Shown here: one piece after another, positions 46,000 to 53,596 of the stretch
Layout: every line of letters begins with the position of its first letter
How positions within the stretch are numbered: the first letter of the stretch is position 1
NCBI RefSeq assembly: GCF_027627455.1
Contig: NZ_CP115483.1
Location: forward strand, 2,480,001-2,544,000
DNA: 64,000 nucleotides
From: Sphingobacterium sp. SYP-B4668
GTDB taxonomy: Bacteria; Bacteroidota; Bacteroidia; Sphingobacteriales; Sphingobacteriaceae
Direction of reading: 5' to 3'
Notes under the pieces: model-generated
What the model saw: only the letters and a program-made list of their open reading frames with translations
Told to the model about the DNA's origin: nothing
Databases searched by the model: none
Made by a program: the position numbers and the translations under genes

Positions 46000-46932
46000 A
46001 TGAAGATAACAACAAAAATATCAATCTGCAGATACAGGATAATGGCGATTATGGCCATTATCATGCTGCTGTCCAACGTTCGTGTAAGTGGGCAGCAGTA
46101 TATCGACCCGGCATTGTCGGGCTCGTTTAGCAAGATGTTGAACCCCAGCTTTAACGCCCTGCTCAATGGAGGTGAAGGTGATGCGGCTTTGGTATATCGA
46201 TACCAATGGGCGGGTCTAGACGGAGCGCCCAAGAGCATTTGGTTCAATGGGAACCTCGGTATTGGACAACGGGGCATTGCTGTGGGAATTAATGCCAAAC
46301 AGTTTCGCATAGGTGTGGAACGCTCCACGGAAGTGTCAGCCAATTTCACCAAGACCCTTCAGATTTCGGATCAAGAATATGTAGGCCTGGGCCTGAATCT
46401 GGGCTATACCCAGCAACGGGGAGATTTTACTTCCTTAGCTCCGGAGGACCCCGCATTCCAGAACGTACAGTATGGTACCCTGCTCTATGGACTATCGGCC
46501 TCTTTAGTCCGACCAGATAAATACTATGTTGGACTATCCATGCCTCGCGCTATCTTTGGATCAAATGATTCAGATTATGTCCGTCAATTTGGACGTGACA
46601 ATACCTTCTATGTATCTACGGGTATGCTTTTTGATCTAGGCAGTAATTTTCATCTACGACCTAATCTGTTGGCCAGCTACAGAGAGGTGACCGGGCTACA
46701 GTTCGACGGGTCGGCGACACTCTTCATCAGTCCCAAGGTGGGTATCGGCGCTGGTTATAGGCAACGTGGCGACCTGATGGGGATTGCAGAGTTCAACATT
46801 GGCAAACTTCGCTTTGCATATAGTTATCAACAGAATCTTAAGAATAAGGACCTGAATAGATACATTACCAACAGTAGCCATGAACTTGGTTTATCTTTTA
46901 AATTTGGGTCTCGCGGATTCTCGATGCTATAA
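46000..46932 (+). CDS. PorP/SprF-family type IX secretion outer-membrane protein
   Basis: A 310-residue outer-membrane beta-barrel protein. The signal region (MAIMAIIMLLSNVRVSGQQ) is followed by the family opening YIDPALSGSFSKMLNPSFNAL and by alternating amphipathic strands (GNLGIGQRGIAVGINAKQF, YVGLGLNLGYTQQRG), ending LGLSFKFGSRGFSML. PorP/SprF-like proteins pair with type B (CHU_C) T9SS substrates, needed for their secretion or surface attachment, and are often encoded directly downstream of a giant adhesin. Here the gap to the adhesin stop is 51 bp, which supports such pairing. It is the last gene of the long cluster and is followed by a strong terminator. Confidence 0.93.
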   Translation: MKITTKISICRYRIMAIMAIIMLLSNVRVSGQQYIDPALSGSFSKMLNPSFNALLNGGEGDAALVYRYQWAGLDGAPKSIWFNGNLGIGQRGIAVGINAKQFRIGVERSTEVSANFTKTLQISDQEYVGLGLNLGYTQQRGDFTSLAPEDPAFQNVQYGTLLYGLSASLVRPDKYYVGLSMPRAIFGSNDSDYVRQFGRDNTFYVSTGMLFDLGSNFHLRPNLLASYREVTGLQFDGSATLFISPKVGIGAGYRQRGDLMGIAEFNIGKLRFAYSYQQNLKNKDLNRYITNSSHELGLSFKFGSRGFSML

Positions 46933-46952
46933 CAGCAGACTGATAAAGGAAT

Positions 46953-46991
46953 ATAGGGGTGTATCCGTAAAAGGATGCACCCCTATTTTTT
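46953..46991 (+). terminator. Terminator closing the adhesin cluster
   Basis: ATAGGGGTGTATCC (46953-46966), loop GTAAAA, then GGATGCACCCCTAT (46973-46986) followed by TTTTT. The stem is 14 bp with one G-U pair. It marks the end of the long transcription unit starting near 28650. Confidence 0.9.
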
Positions 46992-47073
46992 ACACATTTT
47001 TTGGAATTCAGATAAAAGACTTCGAAATACGAAGCGTATATCTACCCTATACTGTAGCCGTCATAAAATTCCC

Positions 47074-47081
47074 TATTTTTG
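47074..47081 (+). promoter_or_regulatory. Possible -7 box of the small lipoprotein gene
   Basis: TATTTTTG matches TAnnTTTG and lies 94 bp before the ATG at 47176. A CTAC...GTAG inverted repeat (47042-47057) lies just upstream. No -33 box is evident. Confidence 0.3.
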
Positions 47082-47175
47082 GGGATGGTAGCATCGGCAT
47101 CATTTGATTACTTTTGACGCTTAGGTTTAAAGAGCAGGGCAAGGTTATGGAAAATGAATTAAGGAAAAAATAAAT

Positions 47176-47751
47176 ATGAAAAGCAGAAAAAATTCAAAAA
47201 TAATACTCAGCATAGTATTGCTGACACTTGTAACCGGTTGTTCCTTTACTGCCACCCAACAAGGTCCCGCCGATGAGACTCGTGCAGATAGTGCCGCTAC
47301 TACTATTACAAGTCCAAAAGTTAGTACACTATCCAACACCTCAAGAAGCAAATCCCAGCAAGTATTAGACCTATTACCGGTGACCATATTGGAAGACCAT
47401 GAAAAGGATGTGTTCAAGAAGTATGGAATTGAATTTACAGGAAATTGTTACGCTTGCGATCTGGCGAAGATAGAAGTCACTGCAAAGCAGGTAATCGTGA
47501 CCAATGTATGTGATAGTACGTTGCAGGAGCGATTTGATATCATTGATCTGAATGATAGCGGGGCTGAAGTGAAGGTAAAAACTGTTGGAGTTGTATTTAT
47601 TTTCAGGAACACCGAAGAGGGCCCGGTGCGTGAATTCATTGTGCAAGGAGACCTCAAATTAAAAGAGGGACTCAGATTGTCAAAATATTACATACCGGTG
47701 GTCACCTTGGAAAAGTTTGAGGTAAAAGATTGTGGCGAGTTTGACGGTTAA
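47176..47751 (+). CDS. Lipoprotein of unknown function
   Basis: A 191-residue protein with a lipoprotein signal peptide (KIILSIVLLTLVTGC, lipobox VTGC). A Thr/Ser-rich linker (residues 25-65) leads to a compact beta-rich domain with three cysteines outside the lipobox: NCYACD near residue 96, NVCDS near 115 and DCGEFDG at the end. It also contains VKVKTVGVVFIFRN and VREFIVQGDLKLKEGLRLSKYY. No family recognised. It should be exported and membrane-anchored. It converges on the AhpD-like gene with a bidirectional hairpin between them. Confidence 0.7.
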   Translation: MKSRKNSKIILSIVLLTLVTGCSFTATQQGPADETRADSAATTITSPKVSTLSNTSRSKSQQVLDLLPVTILEDHEKDVFKKYGIEFTGNCYACDLAKIEVTAKQVIVTNVCDSTLQERFDIIDLNDSGAEVKVKTVGVVFIFRNTEEGPVREFIVQGDLKLKEGLRLSKYYIPVVTLEKFEVKDCGEFDG

Positions 47752-47762
47752 ATCACGTAATA

Positions 47763-47793
47763 CAGCGGTTGACTACACTTGTGTCAGCCGCTG
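47763..47793. terminator. Hairpin between convergent genes
   Basis: CAGCGGTTGAC (47763-47773) pairs with GTCAGCCGCTG (47783-47793) over 11 bp with one G-U/A-C position. It sits in the 77-bp gap between two convergent genes and probably stops transcription in one or both directions; no long U-run is present. Confidence 0.55.
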
Positions 47794-47828
47794 CAACATT
47801 CTGAAATATGCTATAAATTTGTGTAGGC

Positions 47829-48263
47829 TTATTTCGTAGGCACCAGGTGGAAGGCGATAGCCATTCGATTGAGCATGTTCATATGCGATATTGCCAAACT
47901 GAGATCAACAAGTTCCTTGTCATCGAAGTGCTTCGTTGCATTTTCGTATACTGCATTTCCCACCTCTTGCCCTGGGAGTATGGTCATTTCTTCGGCCCAG
48001 GCCAGTGCTGCTCTTTCAGATTCACTAAAAAAAGGCATAAACTTCCAGTTGGAAATAGCATTTAGCTTCCGTGGATCTTCGTTTTCTTTGATGGCATCCT
48101 TCCAATGTAAATCTATACAATAGGGGCAGCCATTGATCTGCGATACCCTGAGGTATACCATGTGCAGCAATGCCGAAGGTAGGGTGGAGGTCTTAAGATA
48201 TCCATACATGGACAACAAGGTACGGTAACCCTCTGGTGATACTTTACTATACTCTATACGCAT
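47829..48263 (-). CDS. AhpD-like carboxymuconolactone decarboxylase-family protein
   Basis: A 144-residue all-helical protein of the AhpD/CMD fold. The motif NGCPYCIDLHWKDA places the redox cysteines at C46 and C49 with H53 three residues on, the alkylhydroperoxidase arrangement. The C-terminal helix ISHMNMLNRMAIAFHL is typical of the subfamily in Bacteroidota. It probably reduces peroxides or acts in stress defence; the electron donor is not known. It has no signal peptide. An alpha/beta hydrolase gene on the same strand lies 70 bp upstream. Confidence 0.9.
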   Translation of the reverse strand: MRIEYSKVSPEGYRTLLSMYGYLKTSTLPSALLHMVYLRVSQINGCPYCIDLHWKDAIKENEDPRKLNAISNWKFMPFFSESERAALAWAEEMTILPGQEVGNAVYENATKHFDDKELVDLSLAISHMNMLNRMAIAFHLVPTK

Positions 48264-48333
48264 ACAAATAATTTAAAATTATATCCCCAATATAGGGACT
48301 AATACCAATTTGTGCAAGTTGACTTTTAGTTCG

Positions 48334-49026
48334 TTATACGGCACCTGCAGCCCTGATAATTAAATCCGTTACCTCGGTGGCTTTCGAGGCCAAGGATGCA
48401 TGACTGGCATCTAGGTGTAGGATTTCTCTCGCTTGTATATGCTCCGCCATTTCGACCTGTGTCTGGGGTGGTATCATGTGATCTCGATCGGATACTTGGT
48501 ACCAACTAGGTTTCGATTTCCAGGCCGGTTGGCCGGCAGCATCTTGAAAACAGTTCGCGTGGATAGGTTTTTGGCAGAGCGACAGGATCGTGCCCTCATC
48601 TTCACTTAGGTCGGCGCAGAAATGCACGTGGTATTCATCATATTTAATCCAAAGAAAGCCCTTACTGTCTGGATATATGCTCTTACCTCCAGGCGGTTGA
48701 TCCCGACGAGAAAAGATACTTCCCAAGCTGTCTCCTTTATCCGGCGCAAAGGCCGCAATATAGACCAAACCTACTACTTTATCGTGATTGCCTGCACCGG
48801 AGATTACGGCTCCCCCGTAAGAGTGCCCTACTAAGAGTACCTTTCCTTCCTGAGCTGCGATTAAATCGGTGGTTTTGTCGATGTCGTCTTGAAGCGAAGT
48901 CAAGGGGTTTTGTGCGCTCCTTACCGTATATCCTGCTGCCACCAAGGGTGTAATCACATGTCGCCAATGTGAGCCATCTCCCCATGCTCCATGCACCAGG
49001 ATGATAGTCAATTCTTTCTGTTTCAT
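48334..49026 (-). CDS. Alpha/beta hydrolase (EstC/methylesterase-like)
   Basis: The ATG at 49026 gives 230 residues and starts right before the first core strand (KELTIILVHGAWGDGSHW, oxyanion-hole HGAW). An upstream start at 49068 is unlikely. The nucleophile elbow is LLVGHSYGGAVISG with S69. The catalytic histidine is probably in HLDASHASL near the C-terminus. This is the EstC/salicylate-methylesterase-like group of small cytoplasmic esterases. The substrate is unknown. It shares direction with the AhpD-like gene downstream. Confidence 0.88.
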   Translation of the reverse strand: MKQKELTIILVHGAWGDGSHWRHVITPLVAAGYTVRSAQNPLTSLQDDIDKTTDLIAAQEGKVLLVGHSYGGAVISGAGNHDKVVGLVYIAAFAPDKGDSLGSIFSRRDQPPGGKSIYPDSKGFLWIKYDEYHVHFCADLSEDEGTILSLCQKPIHANCFQDAAGQPAWKSKPSWYQVSDRDHMIPPQTQVEMAEHIQAREILHLDASHASLASKATEVTDLIIRAAGAV

Positions 49027-49108
49027 CGTAATTCTATTTATCAATTGTATGTGTTGTTTTACAAACACAGGTTAATAAATAATTGTTTGACTCTTAAATA
49101 CGATTCGG

Positions 49109-49690
49109 TTAAATAATCTTCCAGCGGATGCCGAGTTGGTATTGCCCTATTCTTGCATGTCCGTCATTAGGTAGATTTGAAAACCCTTTGAGACCTCCTC
49201 TATATTTGAAATAGAGCATTCCCATATCAATGCCTAGACTGTATGATAGCTGTGTGCTAGATTTGAATGCCTGCCTACCATCATTTAGCGTATAGCGGTC
49301 ATCATTTTTCAATGAGTTGAATTCAGGGCCTGCCAAGAGGGACATGAAATTCCCCAGGTCTACTTTAAATAAGATAGGCACACTGAAATAGGTGAGTTTT
49401 TTTGTGCCGTTGCCAATCATAGGGTCTTCACGGTCATAATTACGGTGTACGTTGATCCGAGCTGAACTATACATGGGTTCTACCTGAATACCCAAATTAG
49501 GTTTGAAGTTATAAAATAGAAACACACCACCCTGAAGCCCCAATTTGTGTAACGAGCGATAGTGGTCACCGTCGGCGCTGCTGATATTAGCACCACCTTT
49601 TAAGCCGATGTGAAAACCTTGGCGTTGTGCGTAGACCTGAATGCTACCAAGCAGAAGGAGCAATACGAGGGAAAGTTGTCGTGTAGTCAT
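49109..49690 (-). CDS. Outer-membrane beta-barrel protein (PorT-like fold)
   Basis: The ATG at 49690 begins a signal peptide (RQLSLVLLLLLGSIQVYAQ); the further upstream ATG at 49729 would precede the -7 box target region and is not favoured. The mature part of about 170 residues starts FHIGLKGGANISSADGDHY. It alternates amphipathic strands (LGLQGGVFLFYNFKPNLGIQ, VPILFKVDLGNFMSLLAGPE), ending in YQLGIRWKII with an outer-membrane-protein-like end. It belongs to the outer-membrane beta-barrel group common in Bacteroidota; function unknown. Confidence 0.85.
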   Translation of the reverse strand: MTTRQLSLVLLLLLGSIQVYAQRQGFHIGLKGGANISSADGDHYRSLHKLGLQGGVFLFYNFKPNLGIQVEPMYSSARINVHRNYDREDPMIGNGTKKLTYFSVPILFKVDLGNFMSLLAGPEFNSLKNDDRYTLNDGRQAFKSSTQLSYSLGIDMGMLYFKYRGGLKGFSNLPNDGHARIGQYQLGIRWKII

Positions 49691-49746
49691 CTTGCAAAGA
49701 TGGCCAAGATGAATGAATGGTACCATCAATTTTGTCGTGAACCGTT

Positions 49747-49754
49747 CAAAAGTA
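49747..49754 (-). promoter_or_regulatory. -7 box of the outer-membrane barrel gene
   Basis: On the minus strand this reads TACTTTTG, an exact TAnnTTTG match, 57 bp before the ATG at 49690. The rest of the 49691-49923 divergent spacer shows no gene. Confidence 0.45.
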
Positions 49755-49923
49755 TGGGTGAATCGGACATCAACGGAAGCCGTAAGTAAGACTATGGTTT
49801 GGTGTCAAATCCCTGGGGAGATGTTTTTTATTTGTAACAAGTTAGGGTATATCCTGTTGTTTCCTATGAATTAATTTGTTACATTGCGGGTTATATCCAA
49901 TTTTTTAATAATTCGATGTCCGC

Positions 49924-50520
49924 ATGGTGGAAAGTTTTTCTAAAATCAAAGGCTGGTTCTTTTATTTTCCTCCTATAAGAGGGTATTATCCTAAGGGCAG
50001 CTTGCGCATGAATATCTATGCGATGATGGTGGTATTTATGTACATAGAAGTCGTTGTCAAGATGTGTGGTAAATCACTTAGTTGGCCTATGCATCTCTTG
50101 ACGTTCGGCTTGATTGGTGCTGTCATATTCATCTCAGGGGAGTGTGTAATCCGTGCTAGAATGTGGCACCACCTATTCGTTGCCAAACACCGGCCGAACA
50201 AACAGCCTCCTATAGCTGATGCTATCGCTATGACAGTGTTGGCCCTGTTTCTATTGACCACGCTCTATGTATTGCCCTTTCATAAAATGGAGGACCCAGA
50301 TTTGTTTCAGGTGAAATTGAAGTCTTTGTTTTGTTATGGTTTTTTGATCGCTGTATTATTGGCCTTTCCTCGTATTATGGAAATTATTATGGCAAATTGG
50401 AATAAAAAGAACAAGTTGAAACCCATCGAGTTTGAGCAACATCCCCATATATTACGTAGGTATGCATCAATAGGTTCTCGGCTACGTTTGTTTATTAAAC
50501 TGCCAACCTTGTTTGAGTAA
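49924..50520 (+). CDS. Integral membrane protein of unknown function
   Basis: A 198-residue protein with about four hydrophobic segments: NIYAMMVVFMYIEVVV, HLLTFGLIGAVIFISGE, IAMTVLALFLLTTLYVLPF and LFCYGFLIAVLLAFPRIMEI. The start is basic and aromatic (KIKGWFFYFPPIRGYYPKG) and the C-terminal tail basic. No catalytic motif or family is recognised. It stands alone, 120 bp before the second histidine kinase gene, with which it may be linked functionally, but nothing in the sequence proves this. Confidence 0.65.
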   Translation: MVESFSKIKGWFFYFPPIRGYYPKGSLRMNIYAMMVVFMYIEVVVKMCGKSLSWPMHLLTFGLIGAVIFISGECVIRARMWHHLFVAKHRPNKQPPIADAIAMTVLALFLLTTLYVLPFHKMEDPDLFQVKLKSLFCYGFLIAVLLAFPRIMEIIMANWNKKNKLKPIEFEQHPHILRRYASIGSRLRLFIKLPTLFE

Positions 50521-50640
50521 ATTAAACCCAATACTCTTACTTATATTGACTATATTAGAACGAATAACATGTGCCACCCTATGTCGCGACCCCTTGATTG
50601 CAGGACGCACACTTGCTACCTCTGAGGAACCAATTTGTAT

Positions 50641-51555
50641 ATGGAAGACGTAACACTTATTAAACTCTTGATTGCCGGAATTATCATCAGTAAGGTGATT
50701 GTAGGCATATTATTTTACCTCTTTTATAAAAGTAACAGGCTGCTCAAAAACGAACGGACCCAGTTGCTCTCGGCAACCGAACGAATAAAGATACAAGTTT
50801 CTCAAATTGAAAATCAGAATGATGCATTGCTAAAAGCTGAAGATTTTAAATCTAAGGTTTTTTCGGCGGTATCACATGATTTGCGCGTGCCTTTGAGCTC
50901 TTTTCAGAGTTTACTTGCATTTTCTAAAGTAGTCGAAATTCCTGAGGGTGAGCTTCGGATTGCATTGGCCAGGATAGGGGCTGAACTCGAAGAATCGGGA
51001 AAAATGCTCAATGACATGCTGGTCTGGACTGCTGGACAATTGGCAAAAGATGAAATCAAAAAAAGTACATTTTTGCTTCACAATGTCATAGAAGAGACTT
51101 TGAGACTCTTTCAAGCACAAGTCAATACGAAGGATTTAACAGTGCACAATACGTTGCCAAAGGATTTGGAAATTACCGCTAACAAAGAGTTTTGCAGCTT
51201 TATTGTCCGTAATTTGTTGAGCAATGCTGTCAAATTTAGCTATAGGGGCGGGCATATTACAATAGGTTCACGCATTCAAAATACCGACCAATACATTTTG
51301 TATGTAAAAGATGAAGGAGTAGGGATGAATGGGGAGACCCTTACTTTTCTACAACAACGGATACCTAGCACCAGCCAACTGGGTACATTCCAGGAAAAAG
51401 GTGCGGGAATTGGATTGGCTTTATGTCAGGATTTTGCGATGCGCATGTCTTGGTCCATCCATGTTGAGAGCCAACCTGAGCAGGGAAGTACGTTTCTTAT
51501 CGCTATACCTATGTCTGCTTCAGGCGTGTCTCGACCTGATATTGCTGTTGCCTAA
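50641..51555 (+). CDS. Sensor histidine kinase with a single N-terminal membrane anchor (orphan)
   Basis: The ATG at 50641 gives 304 residues. One transmembrane helix (KLLIAGIIISKVIVGILFYLF) leads into a coiled-coil and then HisKA with VFSAVSHDLRVPLSSFQS (H79). HATPase motifs are N box RNLLSNAVKFSYRGG, G1 VKDEGVGMN, and G2 EKGAGIGLALCQDFA. There is no sensor domain outside the membrane, so input may come from a partner membrane protein. No response regulator is adjacent. The kinase core resembles that of the enzyme at 17681-19027 in motif wording, suggesting one subfamily. Confidence 0.92.
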   Translation: MEDVTLIKLLIAGIIISKVIVGILFYLFYKSNRLLKNERTQLLSATERIKIQVSQIENQNDALLKAEDFKSKVFSAVSHDLRVPLSSFQSLLAFSKVVEIPEGELRIALARIGAELEESGKMLNDMLVWTAGQLAKDEIKKSTFLLHNVIEETLRLFQAQVNTKDLTVHNTLPKDLEITANKEFCSFIVRNLLSNAVKFSYRGGHITIGSRIQNTDQYILYVKDEGVGMNGETLTFLQQRIPSTSQLGTFQEKGAGIGLALCQDFAMRMSWSIHVESQPEQGSTFLIAIPMSASGVSRPDIAVA

Positions 51556-51602
51556 GTAACGTATCTTTGCCGGTGGCGACCCCTATGTGTATAGTAAGAT
51601 TG

Positions 51603-51629
51603 CTACTACATATTGTTGTCCTGTAGTAG
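51603..51629. other. Inverted repeat upstream of the TPR/HTH regulator gene
   Basis: CTACTACA (51603-51610) and TGTAGTAG (51622-51629) form a perfect 8-bp inverted repeat with an 11-bp spacer, 114 bp before the ATG at 51743. It may be an operator or a terminator for the upstream kinase gene; no U-run follows. Confidence 0.35.
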
Positions 51630-51742
51630 TAGGTAGGGACAAGTATATCCCTTACCATGCCAATGTAATGAAGAGAGGGTGATATTTTGTATCTTGTGCA
51701 TGTTAATTTGCAAATCTTTAATATAATATAGTATCGTTTGGG

Positions 51743-53368
51743 ATGGATAGTTTTTTTCGTAGCCTGCTGATCTTTTGTTTTTCCATAACACTCACCATTG
51801 CCCATGCTGCACAGGATAGCACGCTGATATATCATGAATTGGATAAAGCGATGGACAATCAGGCGTACTACGTTCAAAAACGTCAAGATGCGCTCTCTAG
51901 ATTGAAGCAGGAGGCCAAGCAATTGCAGTATGACCATCGAGCCTACTTCGATAAGAATTATCAAATTTTTGAAAACTACAAAAAATTCCAGTCAGACTCT
52001 GCTATAAGCTATCTCAATATCTGCCAAAAGCTATCAGCCAATATGCATGACAGCTTGACCGTGAAAGTAAAGTTGGATTTGGCGTGGCTGTACTCCACCG
52101 TAGGGCGATATATTGAAGCACAGAATATATTGAATACCCTACATGCCAATAGCGTGGGCCCAGCTCTAAAGTACAAATATTACGAGACTTATAGCTCCTT
52201 CTATAGCCATTATGGTCAGAGCAACAATATTACCGTTTACTACCAAAAAAGCGAGATATATCGGGATTCTTTGTTGATGTCCATTCCTCAACAGTCTGAT
52301 CTTTATAAATTGACCTATGCAACCAAAGTGCTATTTAAAGGCGATAGGGAACAGGCGAAGACACTCTTCCTTCCTCTGCTGGCACGCTTTGAAAATAACC
52401 TCGAGAAGCACGCGTTGGTCGCTTACTTTTTAGGTATTATCTATAAACAGGAGAAAGATGTCGCTAGGCAACAATATTATTACTCTGTCTCCGCATATGC
52501 CGATGTGATTTCGGCGAATAAGGACAATGCTTCTCTTCAGGAATTGGCATTGACCTATTATGAGGCAGGCAATTTTGATAAAGCATTCCTATTTATAGAA
52601 AAAGCCATTGACGATGCAATGTATTGCAATGTACGCTATCGAGTTATTGAAGGTACATCCTTTTATCCAATTATAAACGCCGCCTATCAGCAGAAGATAA
52701 ATGATCAAAATCGGAAGTTGTCCATTAATTTGATCTTAATCAGTATCCTATCCATTGTCTTGATCGCTGGAATTATTGTCATCTATAGGCAGATGAAATA
52801 TCTCAATAAAATACAGCAAGAGTTGTCCCTCACGAATGGTCGATTGCAGACGCTCAATGAAGACCTCAGCTTAGTCAATAATCGTCTTTCAGAATCCAAT
52901 CATATCAAGGAAGAATATATTGCCCAATTCTTTGATATGTGCTCTTCTTATATCGATAAGATGGAGAGCTTACGAAAAGTCCTACTGAAGCAGGCAACCA
53001 ACAATCAGATTAAGCCTCTTATCGAATATCTTAAATCGACTAAGATGGTAGAGGCTGAAGTTCAAGAACTCTATAATAATTTTGATAGTATCTTTCTAAA
53101 TCTTTATCCCACATTTGTCCACGACTTCAACCATCTGCTACAAGACCAAGAACATATATTACCCAAGAAAGGGGAGCTGCTTAATACCGAGCTTCGAATA
53201 TTTGCATTGATTCGACTTGGTATTACCGACAGTGTCAAGATTGCGAGTTTTCTCAGGTACTCTCTTCGTACGGTATATAATTACCGGACGAAAGTACGGA
53301 ACAAAGCGGCAGTTTCCAGGTCAGATTTTGAAGATTTAGTGCGGCATATCGGTGTGATGGATCGCTAA
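51743..53368 (+). CDS. Membrane-anchored TPR/HTH regulator (DUF6377-type) of the adjacent PUL
   Basis: A 541-residue protein. A signal sequence (residues 1-22) is followed by a helical TPR-rich domain outside the inner membrane (to about 320), with units such as ALTYYEAGNFDKAFLFIEKA. A transmembrane helix (INLILISILSIVLIAGIIVIY, about 327-347), a coiled-coil, and a cytoplasmic domain follow. The C-terminus reads ELRIFALIRLGITDSVKIA then FLRYSLRTVYNYRTKVRNKA, a helix-turn-helix of LuxR-like type. Such proteins are found next to SusC/SusD genes in Bacteroidota and probably sense glycan signals and activate the locus. This role is inferred from position and architecture. Confidence 0.82.
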   Translation: MDSFFRSLLIFCFSITLTIAHAAQDSTLIYHELDKAMDNQAYYVQKRQDALSRLKQEAKQLQYDHRAYFDKNYQIFENYKKFQSDSAISYLNICQKLSANMHDSLTVKVKLDLAWLYSTVGRYIEAQNILNTLHANSVGPALKYKYYETYSSFYSHYGQSNNITVYYQKSEIYRDSLLMSIPQQSDLYKLTYATKVLFKGDREQAKTLFLPLLARFENNLEKHALVAYFLGIIYKQEKDVARQQYYYSVSAYADVISANKDNASLQELALTYYEAGNFDKAFLFIEKAIDDAMYCNVRYRVIEGTSFYPIINAAYQQKINDQNRKLSINLILISILSIVLIAGIIVIYRQMKYLNKIQQELSLTNGRLQTLNEDLSLVNNRLSESNHIKEEYIAQFFDMCSSYIDKMESLRKVLLKQATNNQIKPLIEYLKSTKMVEAEVQELYNNFDSIFLNLYPTFVHDFNHLLQDQEHILPKKGELLNTELRIFALIRLGITDSVKIASFLRYSLRTVYNYRTKVRNKAAVSRSDFEDLVRHIGVMDR

Positions 53369-53502
53369 TAATACATCAATCACTACTAATTCAGTACTTT
53401 TTCGTCTGTCTTTTTGGATTCAATGTCTTATTTGTCAGTGTGTTGTATATGTTTTTCAGTACTTTTCATGACCCTGCTGTTTTAAAGCAGTATTGCTTCA
53501 CC

Positions 53503-53510
53503 TAGATTTG
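53503..53510 (+). promoter_or_regulatory. -7 box of the SusC-led operon
   Basis: TAGATTTG matches TAnnTTTG and lies 86 bp before the SusC ATG. A small inverted repeat CTGCT-7 nt-AGCAG lies just upstream of it at about 53474-53490 and could be the binding site of the TPR/HTH regulator. Confidence 0.5.
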
Positions 53511-53596
53511 TTTTAAATCCTGGGCAGCTACAGAGGAGTACACACCTAAGGAAATAAAATAACCAATTTTAGTTAATTACCAATTCGAACAAACAC

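Noticed and set aside
49747..49760. Further copy of the AAAGTATGGG part of the 28600 element
   Set aside because: The shared bases are explained by an exact -7 box (TACTTTTG) on the minus strand; ACTACCCG itself is absent.
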